IMG/VR virus record: IMGVR_UViG_3300036832_000314
Span: 1-21,223 of that record
Length of the DNA stretch: 21,223 nucleotides
From: a virus
Strand: one strand, 5' to 3'
Every line of letters starts with the position of its first letter. Position 1 is the stretch's first letter. A model generated the notes under the pieces. The model searched no databases. It was not told the DNA's origin and worked only from the letters and a program-made list of their open reading frames with translations. Shown in pieces: positions 1 through 7,491 of this stretch. The position numbers and the translations under genes are program-made.

Positions 1-1482
1 TCGCTGCGTCGTTGATTAGGGCTCTCTGAGCTTTTGCGCAGTAGCTGGCGGCCCATTCGAACGATGGCGACGGTGATGCAGTCTCGAACGCCATCACCGA
101 CGTAATCGCGTAGTTGTACTGGTCGCCCCACAGAACAAGGTCTGGATATTCACCTCGGAACGCACCAAACAAATGTCCGAAGAGCTGGCGGGCCCAACCC
201 CATCTTCCAGAATCGCTGAACCCGAATTCGTTGTTCCAATCAAACAAGGTCTGCGAGTCCAGATAGCTCAGCGCGACGTATTCGAACGGTGTCTCGCCGA
301 GATTAGCGATCGCGTTCGTCCAGACCGGAGTGCCAGCGCCGCCATGCATGAAGCCTGCTGGCCCCGGCGGTCCGGTAAACGTGAGCGCGGCGCCGGAGAG
401 CGTCGTCGCTTGGTTAGTGACGTAAACGCCAGGACCACCTGGCGTTCCTGACGTTTGACTGTTGACATGAGTGCCAGCGGGCACACCAGTCCCGGTGACC
501 GTAGCTCCCATAACAATCGTGCCGACTACTGTACCGCCGACCGTGAGGTTCGTCGTGCCGGTGCTAGTTCCGGTACCGCCGGTCGCCGTTGTTCCCGTTC
601 CTTGCGGCAACGTAAGCTGGATCCCAGGCGGCAGCTGCTGACCACCACGCCCGCCGTAGTAGTTTATCGTGACGTTGATCTCATTCCCGTTCACACCTTT
701 GAACGTGCAAGTGAGATCGACCTCGCCAGGAGTTGCGGATTTTACGGCAGTGACCGGGATGTAAGGATTGACCTGAGCGTTGATCGCATCAGTGATCTCT
801 TGCGCGACCTGATCGAGGGTGTCGGTCGAACCCACATTGACCGGGACGTAAGTGCCGGCAACGTAGAAATGCAGCGTGCCGGCTGCTGTCGGCGGCATAG
901 TGATTACGATCTTGCCGGTAGACGCTGTGCCACCAGCTGGCTGAGAAACTGGGAGACCCCAGACCTCATTGGCGAAGTTCGATTGGTAGAACGCACGGAA
1001 CATCCGCGCGAGCTCGGACTGAGGACCGAAGAACTGCTCGGCCATCGCCAGCGAGCCGATTGGCACCGCAACATCCATCGGCTGCGTGCCATCTGGCGTA
1101 GCCGTTCCTACCAACAACGCACGCAGGTTGATGGTCGGAAGACCGGCCATCGAGGGATCTACTTCAACCCAGTATCTTTATGTTCGCGACAGTTCGCTAA
1201 GCTGTTGCCGTCTTTCGACTGCTGCATATTCCTATGCAGAACAGACTATATCATCATCCCTTTTGGGGGAGCCGGGCGCTTCGGGCCGCTTGGCCCTACG
1301 AGCTTTCGCTCTAGTCGTTGCACCTTCACCAACTATTTGTTGGTGCTTGGCTCAGGATTGGCCGGTCTGGCGTTTCCCTGAGTTCACCCGGTTGTTCGAT
1401 CCCGATTGCTCGGGAAAGCGCCTAACTAATTGTTCAGCGGAACTTTGATATTCTGGGGGATGTCACTAAAGCTGATAGGCAT
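1..1482 (-). CDS. Tail sheath protein (Mu gpL-like), split by a group I intron; 3' end outside window
   Basis: Contractile tail sheath subunit. Exon 1 is 1482-1436 (MPISFSDIPQNIKVP plus CT) and exon 2 is 1175-1, open to the edge of the window. Joining T1436 to A1175 gives PLYWVEVDPSMAGLPTI, the usual start of Mu-type sheaths (compare VPLFYAEVD in family members, from memory). About 407 residues are visible out of an expected 480-570. Later family-like stretches include GVNGNEINVTINYYGG and ETPFEYVALSYLD. Residues about 209-293 are an extra Gly/Thr-rich segment (TVTGTGVPAGTHV, GGPGVYV) between the N-terminal and core parts of the sheath, probably a surface-exposed added domain. The start is fixed by AAGGAGG four bases upstream of the ATG. 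The gene follows a DUF2635 gene, as in Mu-like phages. Unspliced mRNA would stop at a TAG three codons past the splice site, so splicing is needed to make the protein. Family assignment is firm; the C-terminus is not seen. Confidence 0.9.
1176..1435 (-). ncRNA. Group I self-splicing intron, subgroup IA-like, without an internal ORF
   Basis: The 260-base intron lies inside the sheath gene. All core helices can be drawn (plus-strand coordinates). P1: exon CGCU 1439-1436 with guide GGCG 1422-1419, ending in the required U.G pair. P2: 1400-1415, six pairs with a GCAA loop. P3: CCGGG 1391-1387 with CCCGG 1276-1272. P4: CUCAGG 1382-1377 with CCUGAG 1356-1351. P6: 1327-1345, seven pairs. P7: GACUA 1316-1312 with UAGUC 1248-1244. 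P8: 1257-1270. P9: 1222-1239, seven pairs with a GGAA loop. Two extra hairpins between P7 and P3, at 1300-1311 (GAAA loop) and 1283-1296, are the P7.1/P7.2 mark of subgroup IA. Consensus blocks AATCCTGAGCCAAG (Q) and GATATAGTC (S) are present. The 3' end is G1176. An alternative 3' site after ACTG (G1170) is also in frame but would delete two residues (YW). No homing endonuclease is encoded inside. Confidence 0.92.
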
Positions 1483-1566
1483 GGATCCTCCTTCCCGCAA
1501 CCGCGGGGGTTTTGCCTGATCGTTTGCGAGTGGAGGGGCTTTTAGGCGCGCGCCCCGAAGCGCGTT
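1483..1566 (-). promoter_or_regulatory. Sheath leader: strong ribosome binding site preceded by hairpins
   Basis: This 84-base gap lies between the DUF2635 stop and the sheath start. A full Shine-Dalgarno AAGGAGG (1493-1487) sits four bases from the ATG. Directly upstream is a hairpin CCCGC-loop-GCGGG (1494-1507), and further upstream a GC-rich block holding the palindrome GGCGCGCGCC (1545-1554) and a possible GGGGC/GCCCC stem. Read on the plus strand, the first hairpin is followed by GGTTTT and looks like a weak intrinsic terminator. In the sense of the operon it may instead protect the mRNA or expose the ribosome site. The function is inferred; the sequences are visible. Confidence 0.45.
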
Positions 1567-1899
1567 TTACTCAGCCGACTGACGCGCGGCAGCGGCACGC
1601 TGCAGCACCGGCCGTTCTGGTCGGTCTGGCTTCTTTTGGTCGGGGTTGTCCTCGGCGATTTTGATCGAGCCATCCGCCAAGCGACGTCGCGTGAATGCAT
1701 CGTCTGGCCATTCGGCGCTACCTTCTGACGGGAATTTCATCCCGCTAACCGGATGCTTGAACACGCGGCGTATGGCTTCCGCGGTCCACCGGCCTGGCTT
1801 GTCGGCCGGTTCGACACGCAAGACCTGCAAACGCTGCGTGCGCCTGGCCAGGTTTTCCATGCGCTTCTGACCGGCGAGCTGAATGTTAACTGTTGCCAT
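1567..1899 (-). CDS. DUF2635 family phage protein (Mu gp38-like position)
   Basis: A 110-residue basic protein directly upstream of the sheath gene. The central part, VFKHPVSGMKFPSEGSAEW followed by DDAFTRRRLADGSIKI (about residues 46-80), fits the DUF2635 pattern of phage proteins (a VxDPxTGxPLPxEG-type block, then WxRRLxDGDV), recognised from memory. In Mu-like phages a DUF2635 protein sits between the tail terminator and the sheath, which is exactly its place here. The family usually has 50-70 residues. This one has an extra N-terminal basic segment (about 1-30) and a Pro/Arg/Ala-rich C-terminal tail. It starts 12 bases after the stop of the tail-terminator-like gene. The biochemical role of the family is not known to me; a minor part in tail assembly is an inference. 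Confidence 0.7.
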   Translation of the reverse strand: MATVNIQLAGQKRMENLARRTQRLQVLRVEPADKPGRWTAEAIRRVFKHPVSGMKFPSEGSAEWPDDAFTRRRLADGSIKIAEDNPDQKKPDRPERPVLQRAAAARQSAE

Positions 1900-1911
1900 C
1901 TGGTTTTCCTT

Positions 1912-2865
1912 TCATTGGTACGTGAACTGATCTGCCGAGCTTGTGGCACTCGTGCCGCTCGGCGTTGTGACGGTTAGATCGACTACGCCAGCAGTGCCCG
2001 CCGGCGAGACCACAGTGATCGATGTTGCACTGACGACGCGGAACGAGACCGCCTTGCTGCCGAACGTGACAGCCGTCGTGCCGGTGAGATCGGTGCCCGT
2101 AATAGTGACGCCAGTGCCGCCGGTTGTTGAGCCGCTGGTCGGTGAGATCGCTGTTACGGTGGGCGCCGGCGGTGGCGTAAAATCGTAAGTCACGTGCTCC
2201 TGCGCACGCTGATTCATTTCGTCCTGAGTATCGCCAGCTTTGACGCCGGTCTTCACGTCGATGGTGTCGAGCGTGTCAGTGATGTCTGGCCACCACATCG
2301 TGCGATACTTGCAGGTCACGTCGTACTGCAGCTCAGCGACTGGTGTCTCATTGTTGTGCGTGTTGCTTCCGAACCGATGCCGACGTACGCCGCGCTCGAT
2401 ACTTTCGATGCGGACGTTGTCCGGGTTCTGCGCAATGCCGCCCACATAATCGTAGGCGTTGATCATGTTCATGATATCGGGGTCGGTCCACAGCCGATTC
2501 ATGATGTGCCAGAAGATCGCGTCGATGGTTTGCTCGGCGACGTCCTGATCGCTGTAGGCAACGATGGCCGAGAATCCGATGCGCGTCATATGCGTGAAGC
2601 GCACCACAGTCGCGTTAGCATCGCCGTCCGGCGTCATATCCTCGTTGGCGATATAGACCCCGAGGAACGGCAGCTGCTCACGCTGCACCGGCACCATCGG
2701 TGTCTTGCGCATGAAATAGGTCGCGAAGAACGGATCTGCGGCTAGAGCGTCGTAGAAAATGTTGCGGATGATGTAGGAGTAGCTTTGCGTCGACGATAGA
2801 CCAGGTGGGTAGGATCGCGTGCCGGCGCCGTTTTTGCGTTTCTGCTCCTGACCGAGCAGGGTCAC
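1912..2865 (-). CDS. Tail terminator/completion-like protein with C-terminal IPT/TIG domain
   Basis: 317 residues in two parts. Residues about 25-230 (from SYSYIIRNIFYDALAADPFF to the WWPDITDTLDTIDV region) form an alpha/beta protein with no strong motif. Its place between the head-tail joining gene and DUF2635/sheath is that of the tail terminator (gp37/DUF1834-like) of Mu-like phages, so this role comes from position. Residues 235-317 form an Ig-like IPT/TIG domain: PTVTAISPTSGSTTGG, GVTITGTDL, VTFGSKAV, VVSPAGTAG, VDLTVTTPSG. Such domains are often added to exposed virion proteins and may bind cell-surface sugars. The ATG at 2865 overlaps the upstream stop as ATGA, which suggests translational coupling. 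The TIG call is strong; the terminator call is moderate. Confidence 0.65.
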   Translation of the reverse strand: MTLLGQEQKRKNGAGTRSYPPGLSSTQSYSYIIRNIFYDALAADPFFATYFMRKTPMVPVQREQLPFLGVYIANEDMTPDGDANATVVRFTHMTRIGFSAIVAYSDQDVAEQTIDAIFWHIMNRLWTDPDIMNMINAYDYVGGIAQNPDNVRIESIERGVRRHRFGSNTHNNETPVAELQYDVTCKYRTMWWPDITDTLDTIDVKTGVKAGDTQDEMNQRAQEHVTYDFTPPPAPTVTAISPTSGSTTGGTGVTITGTDLTGTTAVTFGSKAVSFRVVSATSITVVSPAGTAGVVDLTVTTPSGTSATSSADQFTYQ

Positions 2866-3212
2866 GGTTTGTATTCGCTCAACGTTAGGGTTGTCTCACC
2901 GCCGCCGTTGCGCACGCGATTGGTGATAACGAATTCGCCTTCAGCCGGCACTTCGCCATCGGCAGGAATGATCACGTGATCACCCTGCTCCGGCAGCACG
3001 CCATATTCGCGATCGCGAATGTCAAGGATCATACGGTGGTCTTGATAGTACGAAAGGTCGTCAGCGACGACGTTCTCATCAGTCTCTGTCCAAATCCCGC
3101 GGTTGCCATACGCGGGTTGGCCCGGCTGCGACATCAGCGGGTTTATCGTGACCGGCCGTCCGTAAAGGTCCTGGCAGGACGAATAGATCAATGTCGAAAA
3201 ATCTAATCCCAT
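2862..3212 (-). CDS. Head-tail joining protein (gpFII/Phage_H_T_join-like)
   Basis: A 116-residue, mostly beta-strand protein: YGRPVTINPL near the N-terminus, RGIWTETDEN, then ILDIRDREYGVLPEQGDHVI and EGEFVITNRVRNGGGETTLT at the end. This layout (a metal- or loop-rich start, a sentence on what the coordinate axis is, and a final strand pair) is typical of small head-tail joining or head closure proteins, which sit between the connector ring and the tail. It lies between the connector genes and the tail-terminator-like gene, as expected. It overlaps the upstream gene by 10 bases and the downstream gene by 4 (ATGA). No catalytic residues are seen. The exact family was not tested; gpFII-like is the best fit from shape and position. 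Confidence 0.6.
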   Translation of the reverse strand: MGLDFSTLIYSSCQDLYGRPVTINPLMSQPGQPAYGNRGIWTETDENVVADDLSYYQDHRMILDIRDREYGVLPEQGDHVIIPADGEVPAEGEFVITNRVRNGGGETTLTLSEYKP

Positions 3213-3589
3213 GTCACGTCCTTCAATAAGTCGCGCTGACGCTGCCAGGCTTCCTCGAGCAATACTGGCCGCATGATCGGCCGCGGGCCTGTGCTAACTC
3301 TGCGCACGCGCGGCCGATGCGAACCTTCCCCGGTCTTCACACCTTTTGGTCGTCCGCGCTTGCGCCCGGTTGGTCTGCGCTTGCCGAACGGTTTTGGATG
3401 AACCTCGGTCGTCGTCCAATGATGCACGTCGCCGTCGACCGAAGTCTCGTTTGGATACTGGCGCTTCATGTCCTGGGTTTGCCAGTCGTAGAGCGCCTGC
3501 GCCTGTTTGCTCGGCAGCTCATGAATGTGCCGCAGCATATTGTCGAGCCGCTGCAGCACCGGCTGATTTTTTACTGTGACGTTTGGCAT
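3203..3589 (-). CDS. Small basic protein with AT-hook-like motif at the neck-protein position
   Basis: 128 residues. The N-terminal helix (about 8-50: VLQRLDNMLRHIHELPSKQA) resembles HK97 gp10-like neck or tail-completion proteins, and the gene sits where those genes normally do, between gp6-like and head-closure genes. The middle (about 72-90) is very basic and holds KRGRPKG, an AT-hook core GRP flanked by basic residues. The C-terminus, RPIMRPVLLEEAWQRQRDLL, is a helix that could bind a neighbouring ring subunit. AT-hooks bind the minor groove of AT-rich DNA; in a neck protein this might touch the end of the packaged genome, but that is speculation. The start ATG overlaps the stop of the upstream gene by one base. 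The gp10-like call is moderate to low. Confidence 0.5.
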   Translation of the reverse strand: MPNVTVKNQPVLQRLDNMLRHIHELPSKQAQALYDWQTQDMKRQYPNETSVDGDVHHWTTTEVHPKPFGKRRPTGRKRGRPKGVKTGEGSHRPRVRRVSTGPRPIMRPVLLEEAWQRQRDLLKDVTWD

Positions 3590-4236
3590 TAGACTTGGAA
3601 TCGAACGTAATGCATCAGTAATGCATCGATGGCCCCCATGGCACCGCCTGCGCTGGCTGCGGCCTTAAAGAATGCGAGCGGGTCGTAGAACATGACTCGC
3701 GCCTCTTTGTGCGAAATAGATCGAATGCCTGATGTTTGCATTCGCATCGCCAGTGCGCGCATCTCCCAGATCACGAGTTCGGTGGCCTGCTTGAGCGCCT
3801 GCAGCGACGGGCGCGGATCCGTGGGCAGATCAAAGCCGCCGGTGTAGGTCACGAGGATGGGCTGCGGTGCGGCCGTGGCGAACGACCCGATCAGCTCGAG
3901 CTTGCCGCTGCGTTCCTCGAGCAGCCAGTCTGATGGATCAATCGGAGTGCCTTGCGGCGATTCCACGCCCTCGATGTCGGATGCCTTAGTCGGCCAATGG
4001 CTGAGATAGATCCGGTTCGAGCTCAGGCCAGTCCAGAGTTCACTCAACGTCTCCGTGGCAAAAATGCGATTGCATTTAACCGACACGGTATCGGACGCGC
4101 GCGTGATCCATTGCGCCATCTGAATATCGTTGGTCGTATCGGTGGTCGGAATGCCGAGCGTGATCTTCAATTCGTCCAGCGTCAGCAGATCGTAGGACGT
4201 CGCCGGCGTGATGATGGTCTCAACGGTATCAACCAT
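3589..4236 (-). CDS. gp6-like head-tail connector protein
   Basis: 215 residues. The start [17 protein letters not shown] and [21 protein letters not shown] match the opening helices of phage gp6-like connectors (consensus LxxLKxxLxI...D..I...I..A...I...), which form the ring under the portal. After a beta insertion (LTYTGG-type: [10 protein letters not shown], about residues 128-138) come helices [20 protein letters not shown] and a C-terminal part with [17 protein letters not shown]. It is longer than the usual 100-120 residue gp6 and closer to the 190-220 residue form found in many proteobacterial prophages. It overlaps the collagen-like gene upstream by 8 bases and the AT-hook gene by 1 base. 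The family is recognised from sequence pattern and position. Confidence 0.75.
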   Translation of the reverse strand: MVDTVETIITPATSYDLLTLDELKITLGIPTTDTTNDIQMAQWITRASDTVSVKCNRIFATETLSELWTGLSSNRIYLSHWPTKASDIEGVESPQGTPIDPSDWLLEERSGKLELIGSFATAAPQPILVTYTGGFDLPTDPRPSLQALKQATELVIWEMRALAMRMQTSGIRSISHKEARVMFYDPLAFFKAAASAGGAMGAIDALLMHYVRFQV

Positions 4237-5758
4237 CGGCTTCCTCGTGGAATTGTTCGAACAGCGCGCGCAGCTCGAGCACCGGGCCTTCGTTGCCGTC
4301 GCTCAGCAGTGGGACGGCGCGATAGTTTTTGCCGTCGATCTTCCAGCTGACGATGCCGACGCCAGGCGGGCCCTGTTCGCCCTTTTCGCCGCGATCGCCA
4401 GGCTTGCCGCGATCGCCCTGGACACCGTGCGCGGTGATGAGCTGCCAGCCCTCACCAGGGCAATTGCCGGGATTGTCGACCTTGGCGATGAAGGCGCCGC
4501 GATCGCGGGCGACGATGTCGAGCCGCTTGTAAGTCTGATCCATGGCAAAGGTGCCGCGCACGATCGGCGTGAGACCATCGGCGCCGTCCTTGCCGTTCTG
4601 ACCATCCTGGCCTGGGGCGGCGAGGCAGACCCAATCTGGGTGCGGCGGCGTCTTCGCGGTGTCGGCGATCGCCTGGTAGAGGCCGCCGGCATGCGTGACG
4701 ACGTCGCCATCGTAGTGCACCGCGTCCGGCGTGAAGGCTTTTACCCGCGGCAGTTTCCCGGGTACGCCTTGGTCGCCCTTCTCGCCTTTCTCTCCTCGAG
4801 TTCCAGTCTCGCCGGCGCCGCCGCGCAAACCTTGTGGGCCTTGTGGACCCGGCGCGCCTGGCCGGCCGTCGCCCCCGCGCTCGCCTGGCATCCCGCGCGC
4901 GCCCTGCTCCCCGGGCAACCCTCGCTCACCCTGGATCCCGGGGATCCCCTGCGCTCCTGGCACGCCTGGCGCACCTTTAGCGCCGTCCTGGCCGCGTTCG
5001 CCGGCGAGGCCTGGCTCACCAGTCGCCCCGGTCTCGCCGCGCTCACCACGCGCGCCCTGAGGCCCGGGAGCCCCGGTCTTACCCGGATTGCCCATGAGAC
5101 CCGTCATCCCGCGCTCGCCGGGCGGGCCCTGCACACCTTGCTCACCCTTCGCTCCCCGCTCCCCCGGCAAACCCTCTGGCCCCGGAAGTCCGGTCAAACC
5201 ATCCTTGCCGCGCTCACCTGGCGGACCTTGCTCTCCGCGCTCGCCTGGCGCCCCGGGCACGCCAATGTCTCCGCGGCCGCCTTGCGGGCCCGGAGCTCCA
5301 ACGTCACCGGGCGGCCCCATGCGCCCGATCAAACCGCGCTCGCCTTGCACCCCCTGCAGACCCTGCTCCCCTCGAGCTCCGGTCTCGCCTGTCTCACCGC
5401 GGTCGCCGGCGACGCCTTGCGGGCCCGGCAAACCTAATCCTGGACGTCCACGCTCGCCCTGTGGGCCGGGCGGGCCCGGCTCTCCAGGCAACCCATCGCG
5501 ACCATCGGCGCCATTGTGAAGGCCGGCCAGGCGCTCTTCCACCAGGGTCCTGACCGTGCTGCTCCAGGACATGATTTCGGCGCGGAGCTCTGCGCGGAGC
5601 TCGGCCATTGTGAGCGCACGCTCACGCGACCACTGATGGCGCTCCTCTTCGAGCACCTGGCCGAGGGCTAGCCGAAATCCGTCAAGGACGGAGAAGTCGG
5701 CGTCGTCCGATTCGATCTGCTGCGGCCCGGATCCGTTGGAATTCTCGCTGGGCGTCAT
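4229..5758 (-). CDS. Collagen-like repeat virion protein with CBM-like modules
   Basis: 509 residues from the ATG at 5758; a longer reading from 5845 adds a basic Arg/His-rich stretch that is only the portal gene read in another frame. Residues about 20-80 form a charged helix (coiled-coil candidate: [18 protein letters not shown]). Residues about 83-334 are roughly 83 Gly-X-Y triplets with a single slip (GRPGLGLPG); GER, GPQ, GPP and GAP are frequent. Then comes a module [17 protein letters not shown]...PPHPDW, like a CBM5/12 carbohydrate module, a short collagen patch, a second similar module ([17 protein letters not shown]...GEGWQL), another collagen patch and a C-terminal beta-rich end. 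It is likely a trimeric fibre on the head or neck, by analogy with other phage collagen-like fibres. The 77-base overlap with the portal gene is long, so the start is the least certain part; an ATG at 5608 is an alternative. Confidence 0.8.
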   Translation of the reverse strand: MTPSENSNGSGPQQIESDDADFSVLDGFRLALGQVLEEERHQWSRERALTMAELRAELRAEIMSWSSTVRTLVEERLAGLHNGADGRDGLPGEPGPPGPQGERGRPGLGLPGPQGVAGDRGETGETGARGEQGLQGVQGERGLIGRMGPPGDVGAPGPQGGRGDIGVPGAPGERGEQGPPGERGKDGLTGLPGPEGLPGERGAKGEQGVQGPPGERGMTGLMGNPGKTGAPGPQGARGERGETGATGEPGLAGERGQDGAKGAPGVPGAQGIPGIQGERGLPGEQGARGMPGERGGDGRPGAPGPQGPQGLRGGAGETGTRGEKGEKGDQGVPGKLPRVKAFTPDAVHYDGDVVTHAGGLYQAIADTAKTPPHPDWVCLAAPGQDGQNGKDGADGLTPIVRGTFAMDQTYKRLDIVARDRGAFIAKVDNPGNCPGEGWQLITAHGVQGDRGKPGDRGEKGEQGPPGVGIVSWKIDGKNYRAVPLLSDGNEGPVLELRALFEQFHEEADG

Positions 5759-7106
5759 CGGGCTTTGCCTGTGGTTGTGGTTTAGCGGGTGCCGCTGGCG
5801 GTGCTGCAGGCGGCGCATGCGGCGCGGGCGCTGCAGGAATTGCATTGGCGGCGCTCAATGGGACGACTTGTTGTTGGACTCTGGGCTCGCTGCCTGCCTC
5901 GACCGAATCCATCCCCTCTTCATTTCTCGCTTCATTCGGGCTGTACACACCGCCCTGAACACCGCGCACGAGTCCTTCGATCCGGTCTTTGTATGCAGAG
6001 CGCAGCAGCACCTTGGTATCGAACTCTGCCCATTCGTCGGGCTGGCCTTTCAGATTAAACAAACATCCGAACGCCTCTTCCACGTGCGACAGCGCAAAGC
6101 CAAGCCCGGTCGCAATCCACTCCTGCATCATGATTTCAGTGTTGCCGTGCGGAGCGCCTCCGAGGCCGAGGATCTGCAGCGGCACGCGATAGACCAGCGC
6201 GATATGCTGCTCGGTGAACTTCAACACGTCGGCGATCGCCGCGTCGCGTCCGAGAATGGTCCATGGTTGGACTTTTAAACCGGCGGTGAGAATTGGCGTC
6301 CCTCCCGCCTGCAGCAACTTTGTTTGCTCATTCCATCGATCGCGTAGGTGTTGGACCTGCTCCTTATCCAGCACGAGGTCAGTCGACAGCACGGCAGAAG
6401 GGCGCGCCTGATTGTTATAGAAGCCGAGCTGCTGTGAGATGATCGCCGACTGGGTCGCCACGTCGGTCATCGCAGCCATCAACGGGCTCTCGCCGACCAG
6501 CGGAAACGGCCAGCGTGACCGCGCGGTGTGCAAACGCATATGCAGCACATCGCGTTGCGGCACTATGACCGGCTGTTCGCCCAGCCGATAGTTGACCACA
6601 TGGTTGCCAGCGAGCCGATAGAACACATCGCCGGTGGTCGTGACCTGCGGCCAGCACTGTATCGGGTTCATCACGTGCAGTTCGTTGATTTCGAACCGCT
6701 CGTTTCTCACCGCGAGCGCGTATGCATTTCCATCCAGATACATCATGCGAACCATGTTCAGCATGAAGTCGGAAATCGATTGGTAATCGTTGGGCCTTTT
6801 CAAAATGCGCGAGAGCGCCGAGTTGGTGACGCGAGTGCGGCCACCTTTTTCGTTCGCGCGCCAGTGCGCGCCCGGACACATGGCAACCGTTTGTGAGTAG
6901 GCCGACACGCATGCTTCAACAATTGCGGACTGTGCGTCCTGCGGGATCGGCATCCCGCCCATCTGCCACCAATTCCACCAGCTGCCGACTTCGGTTGGAA
7001 GCCAGCCGCCGGTGATTGGTAATTGCCACGGTCCAGGCGTGTAGTCGCCGTCCGCTTTGCGGCGGAAGCGGTCGACCACACGCGACAGGACCGCAGGAAC
7101 ACGCAT
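5682..7106 (-). CDS. Portal protein, HK97 type
   Basis: 474 residues. It forms the dodecameric portal ring for DNA packaging and exit. Family-typical segments include [18 protein letters not shown] near the N-terminus, [67 protein letters not shown], the stem/crown region with [19 protein letters not shown], and [16 protein letters not shown] at the end of the core. The last 55 residues are Pro/Ala-rich and then basic. Length and order fit the Phage_portal (HK97) family. It lies downstream of the capsid gene rather than just after the terminase, unlike the common terL-portal-protease-capsid order. It starts 6 bases after the stop of the small upstream gene and overlaps the collagen-like gene at its 3' end. 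Confidence 0.92.
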   Translation of the reverse strand: MRVPAVLSRVVDRFRRKADGDYTPGPWQLPITGGWLPTEVGSWWNWWQMGGMPIPQDAQSAIVEACVSAYSQTVAMCPGAHWRANEKGGRTRVTNSALSRILKRPNDYQSISDFMLNMVRMMYLDGNAYALAVRNERFEINELHVMNPIQCWPQVTTTGDVFYRLAGNHVVNYRLGEQPVIVPQRDVLHMRLHTARSRWPFPLVGESPLMAAMTDVATQSAIISQQLGFYNNQARPSAVLSTDLVLDKEQVQHLRDRWNEQTKLLQAGGTPILTAGLKVQPWTILGRDAAIADVLKFTEQHIALVYRVPLQILGLGGAPHGNTEIMMQEWIATGLGFALSHVEEAFGCLFNLKGQPDEWAEFDTKVLLRSAYKDRIEGLVRGVQGGVYSPNEARNEEGMDSVEAGSEPRVQQQVVPLSAANAIPAAPAPHAPPAAPPAAPAKPQPQAKPDDAQREFQRIRAAADRIGRRRLLRP

Positions 7107-7112
7107 CAGCTG

Positions 7113-7412
7113 CTAGCTGTGTGTCGTGCTGTGAGGAGTGGGAGCGGCACGCGCGGTCGAGGCCCGCGTCTGATAGCTGCCGCCCTGCCCGGCCGGCTTG
7201 TCGCCCTCGAGCGCCGCCTTGTGCCAACCAGGCGCCTTCGGATCTGGCTCACTGCCATCTGGCTCGAGCGTCACCTGTTGCCCAAGCGCGAGCTTGTCGA
7301 GCTCGGCTTGGGTTGGGGTTGGGCGACCGGTGGTCATACGCTTCTCGACCGCTTCCACGACTTTCTGCTTTTCCTCTGCAACTTTCTCTGCAGCGGCTTT
7401 ATCGTCTGCCAT
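7113..7412 (-). CDS. Small hypothetical protein between capsid and portal
   Basis: 99 residues, not recognised. Residues 1-30 form a charged Ala/Lys/Glu helix (KAAAEKVAEEKQKVVEAVEK), probably a coiled coil. Next come TPTQAELDKLALGQ and an acidic/proline stretch (EPDGSEPDPKAPGW), and the end is Ser/Thr/Arg-rich and disordered. A plausible ribosome site (CGGAG, about eight bases from the ATG) supports the start. The position between major capsid and portal genes suggests a minor head protein or assembly factor. It is cotranscribed with the portal gene (6-base gap). There is no evidence for a specific function. Confidence 0.6.
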   Translation of the reverse strand: MADDKAAAEKVAEEKQKVVEAVEKRMTTGRPTPTQAELDKLALGQQVTLEPDGSEPDPKAPGWHKAALEGDKPAGQGGSYQTRASTARAAPTPHSTTHS

Positions 7413-7437
7413 AATTTAACTCCGTGGGGTTTGAGGG

Positions 7438-7463
7438 TCTCTGGCGGGTCTAACCGCCAGAGA
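7438..7463 (-). terminator. Perfect 10-bp inverted repeat downstream of the capsid gene
   Basis: TCTCTGGCGG and CCGCCAGAGA pair perfectly around a six-base loop, 28 bases after the capsid stop and 25 bases before the next start. In the direction of transcription no run of T follows (CCCTCAAACCCC), so it is not a classic intrinsic terminator. It may set the ratio of capsid to downstream mRNA by partial termination or by blocking 3' exonucleases. Two GTTGATCA copies (7471-7478 and 7487-7494) lie between it and the capsid stop. Confidence 0.5.
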
Positions 7464-7491
7464 GATAACGTTGATCAGCTGAATTAGTTGA

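Noticed and set aside
455-1381. 308-codon plus-strand frame
   Set aside because: It runs antisense to sheath exon 2 and through the intron, has no ribosome site and its protein is Arg/Cys-rich without family features. The minus strand carries the recognisable sheath.
1436-1482. Sheath gene as a pseudogene truncated after 18 codons
   Set aside because: The frame closure is explained by the group I intron; exon 2 is intact for over 390 codons and joins in frame.
4208-5437. Long plus-strand frame (409 codons) and further plus-strand Pro-rich frames opposite the collagen gene
   Set aside because: Gly-X-Y codons read in reverse avoid stops, so open frames opposite collagen repeats are expected by chance. 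The products are low-complexity Pro/Leu/Ala/Arg runs.
5759-5845. Longer N-terminus of the collagen-like protein
   Set aside because: The extra 29 residues are Arg/His/Gln-rich and are the portal gene's Pro/Ala-rich tail read in another frame.
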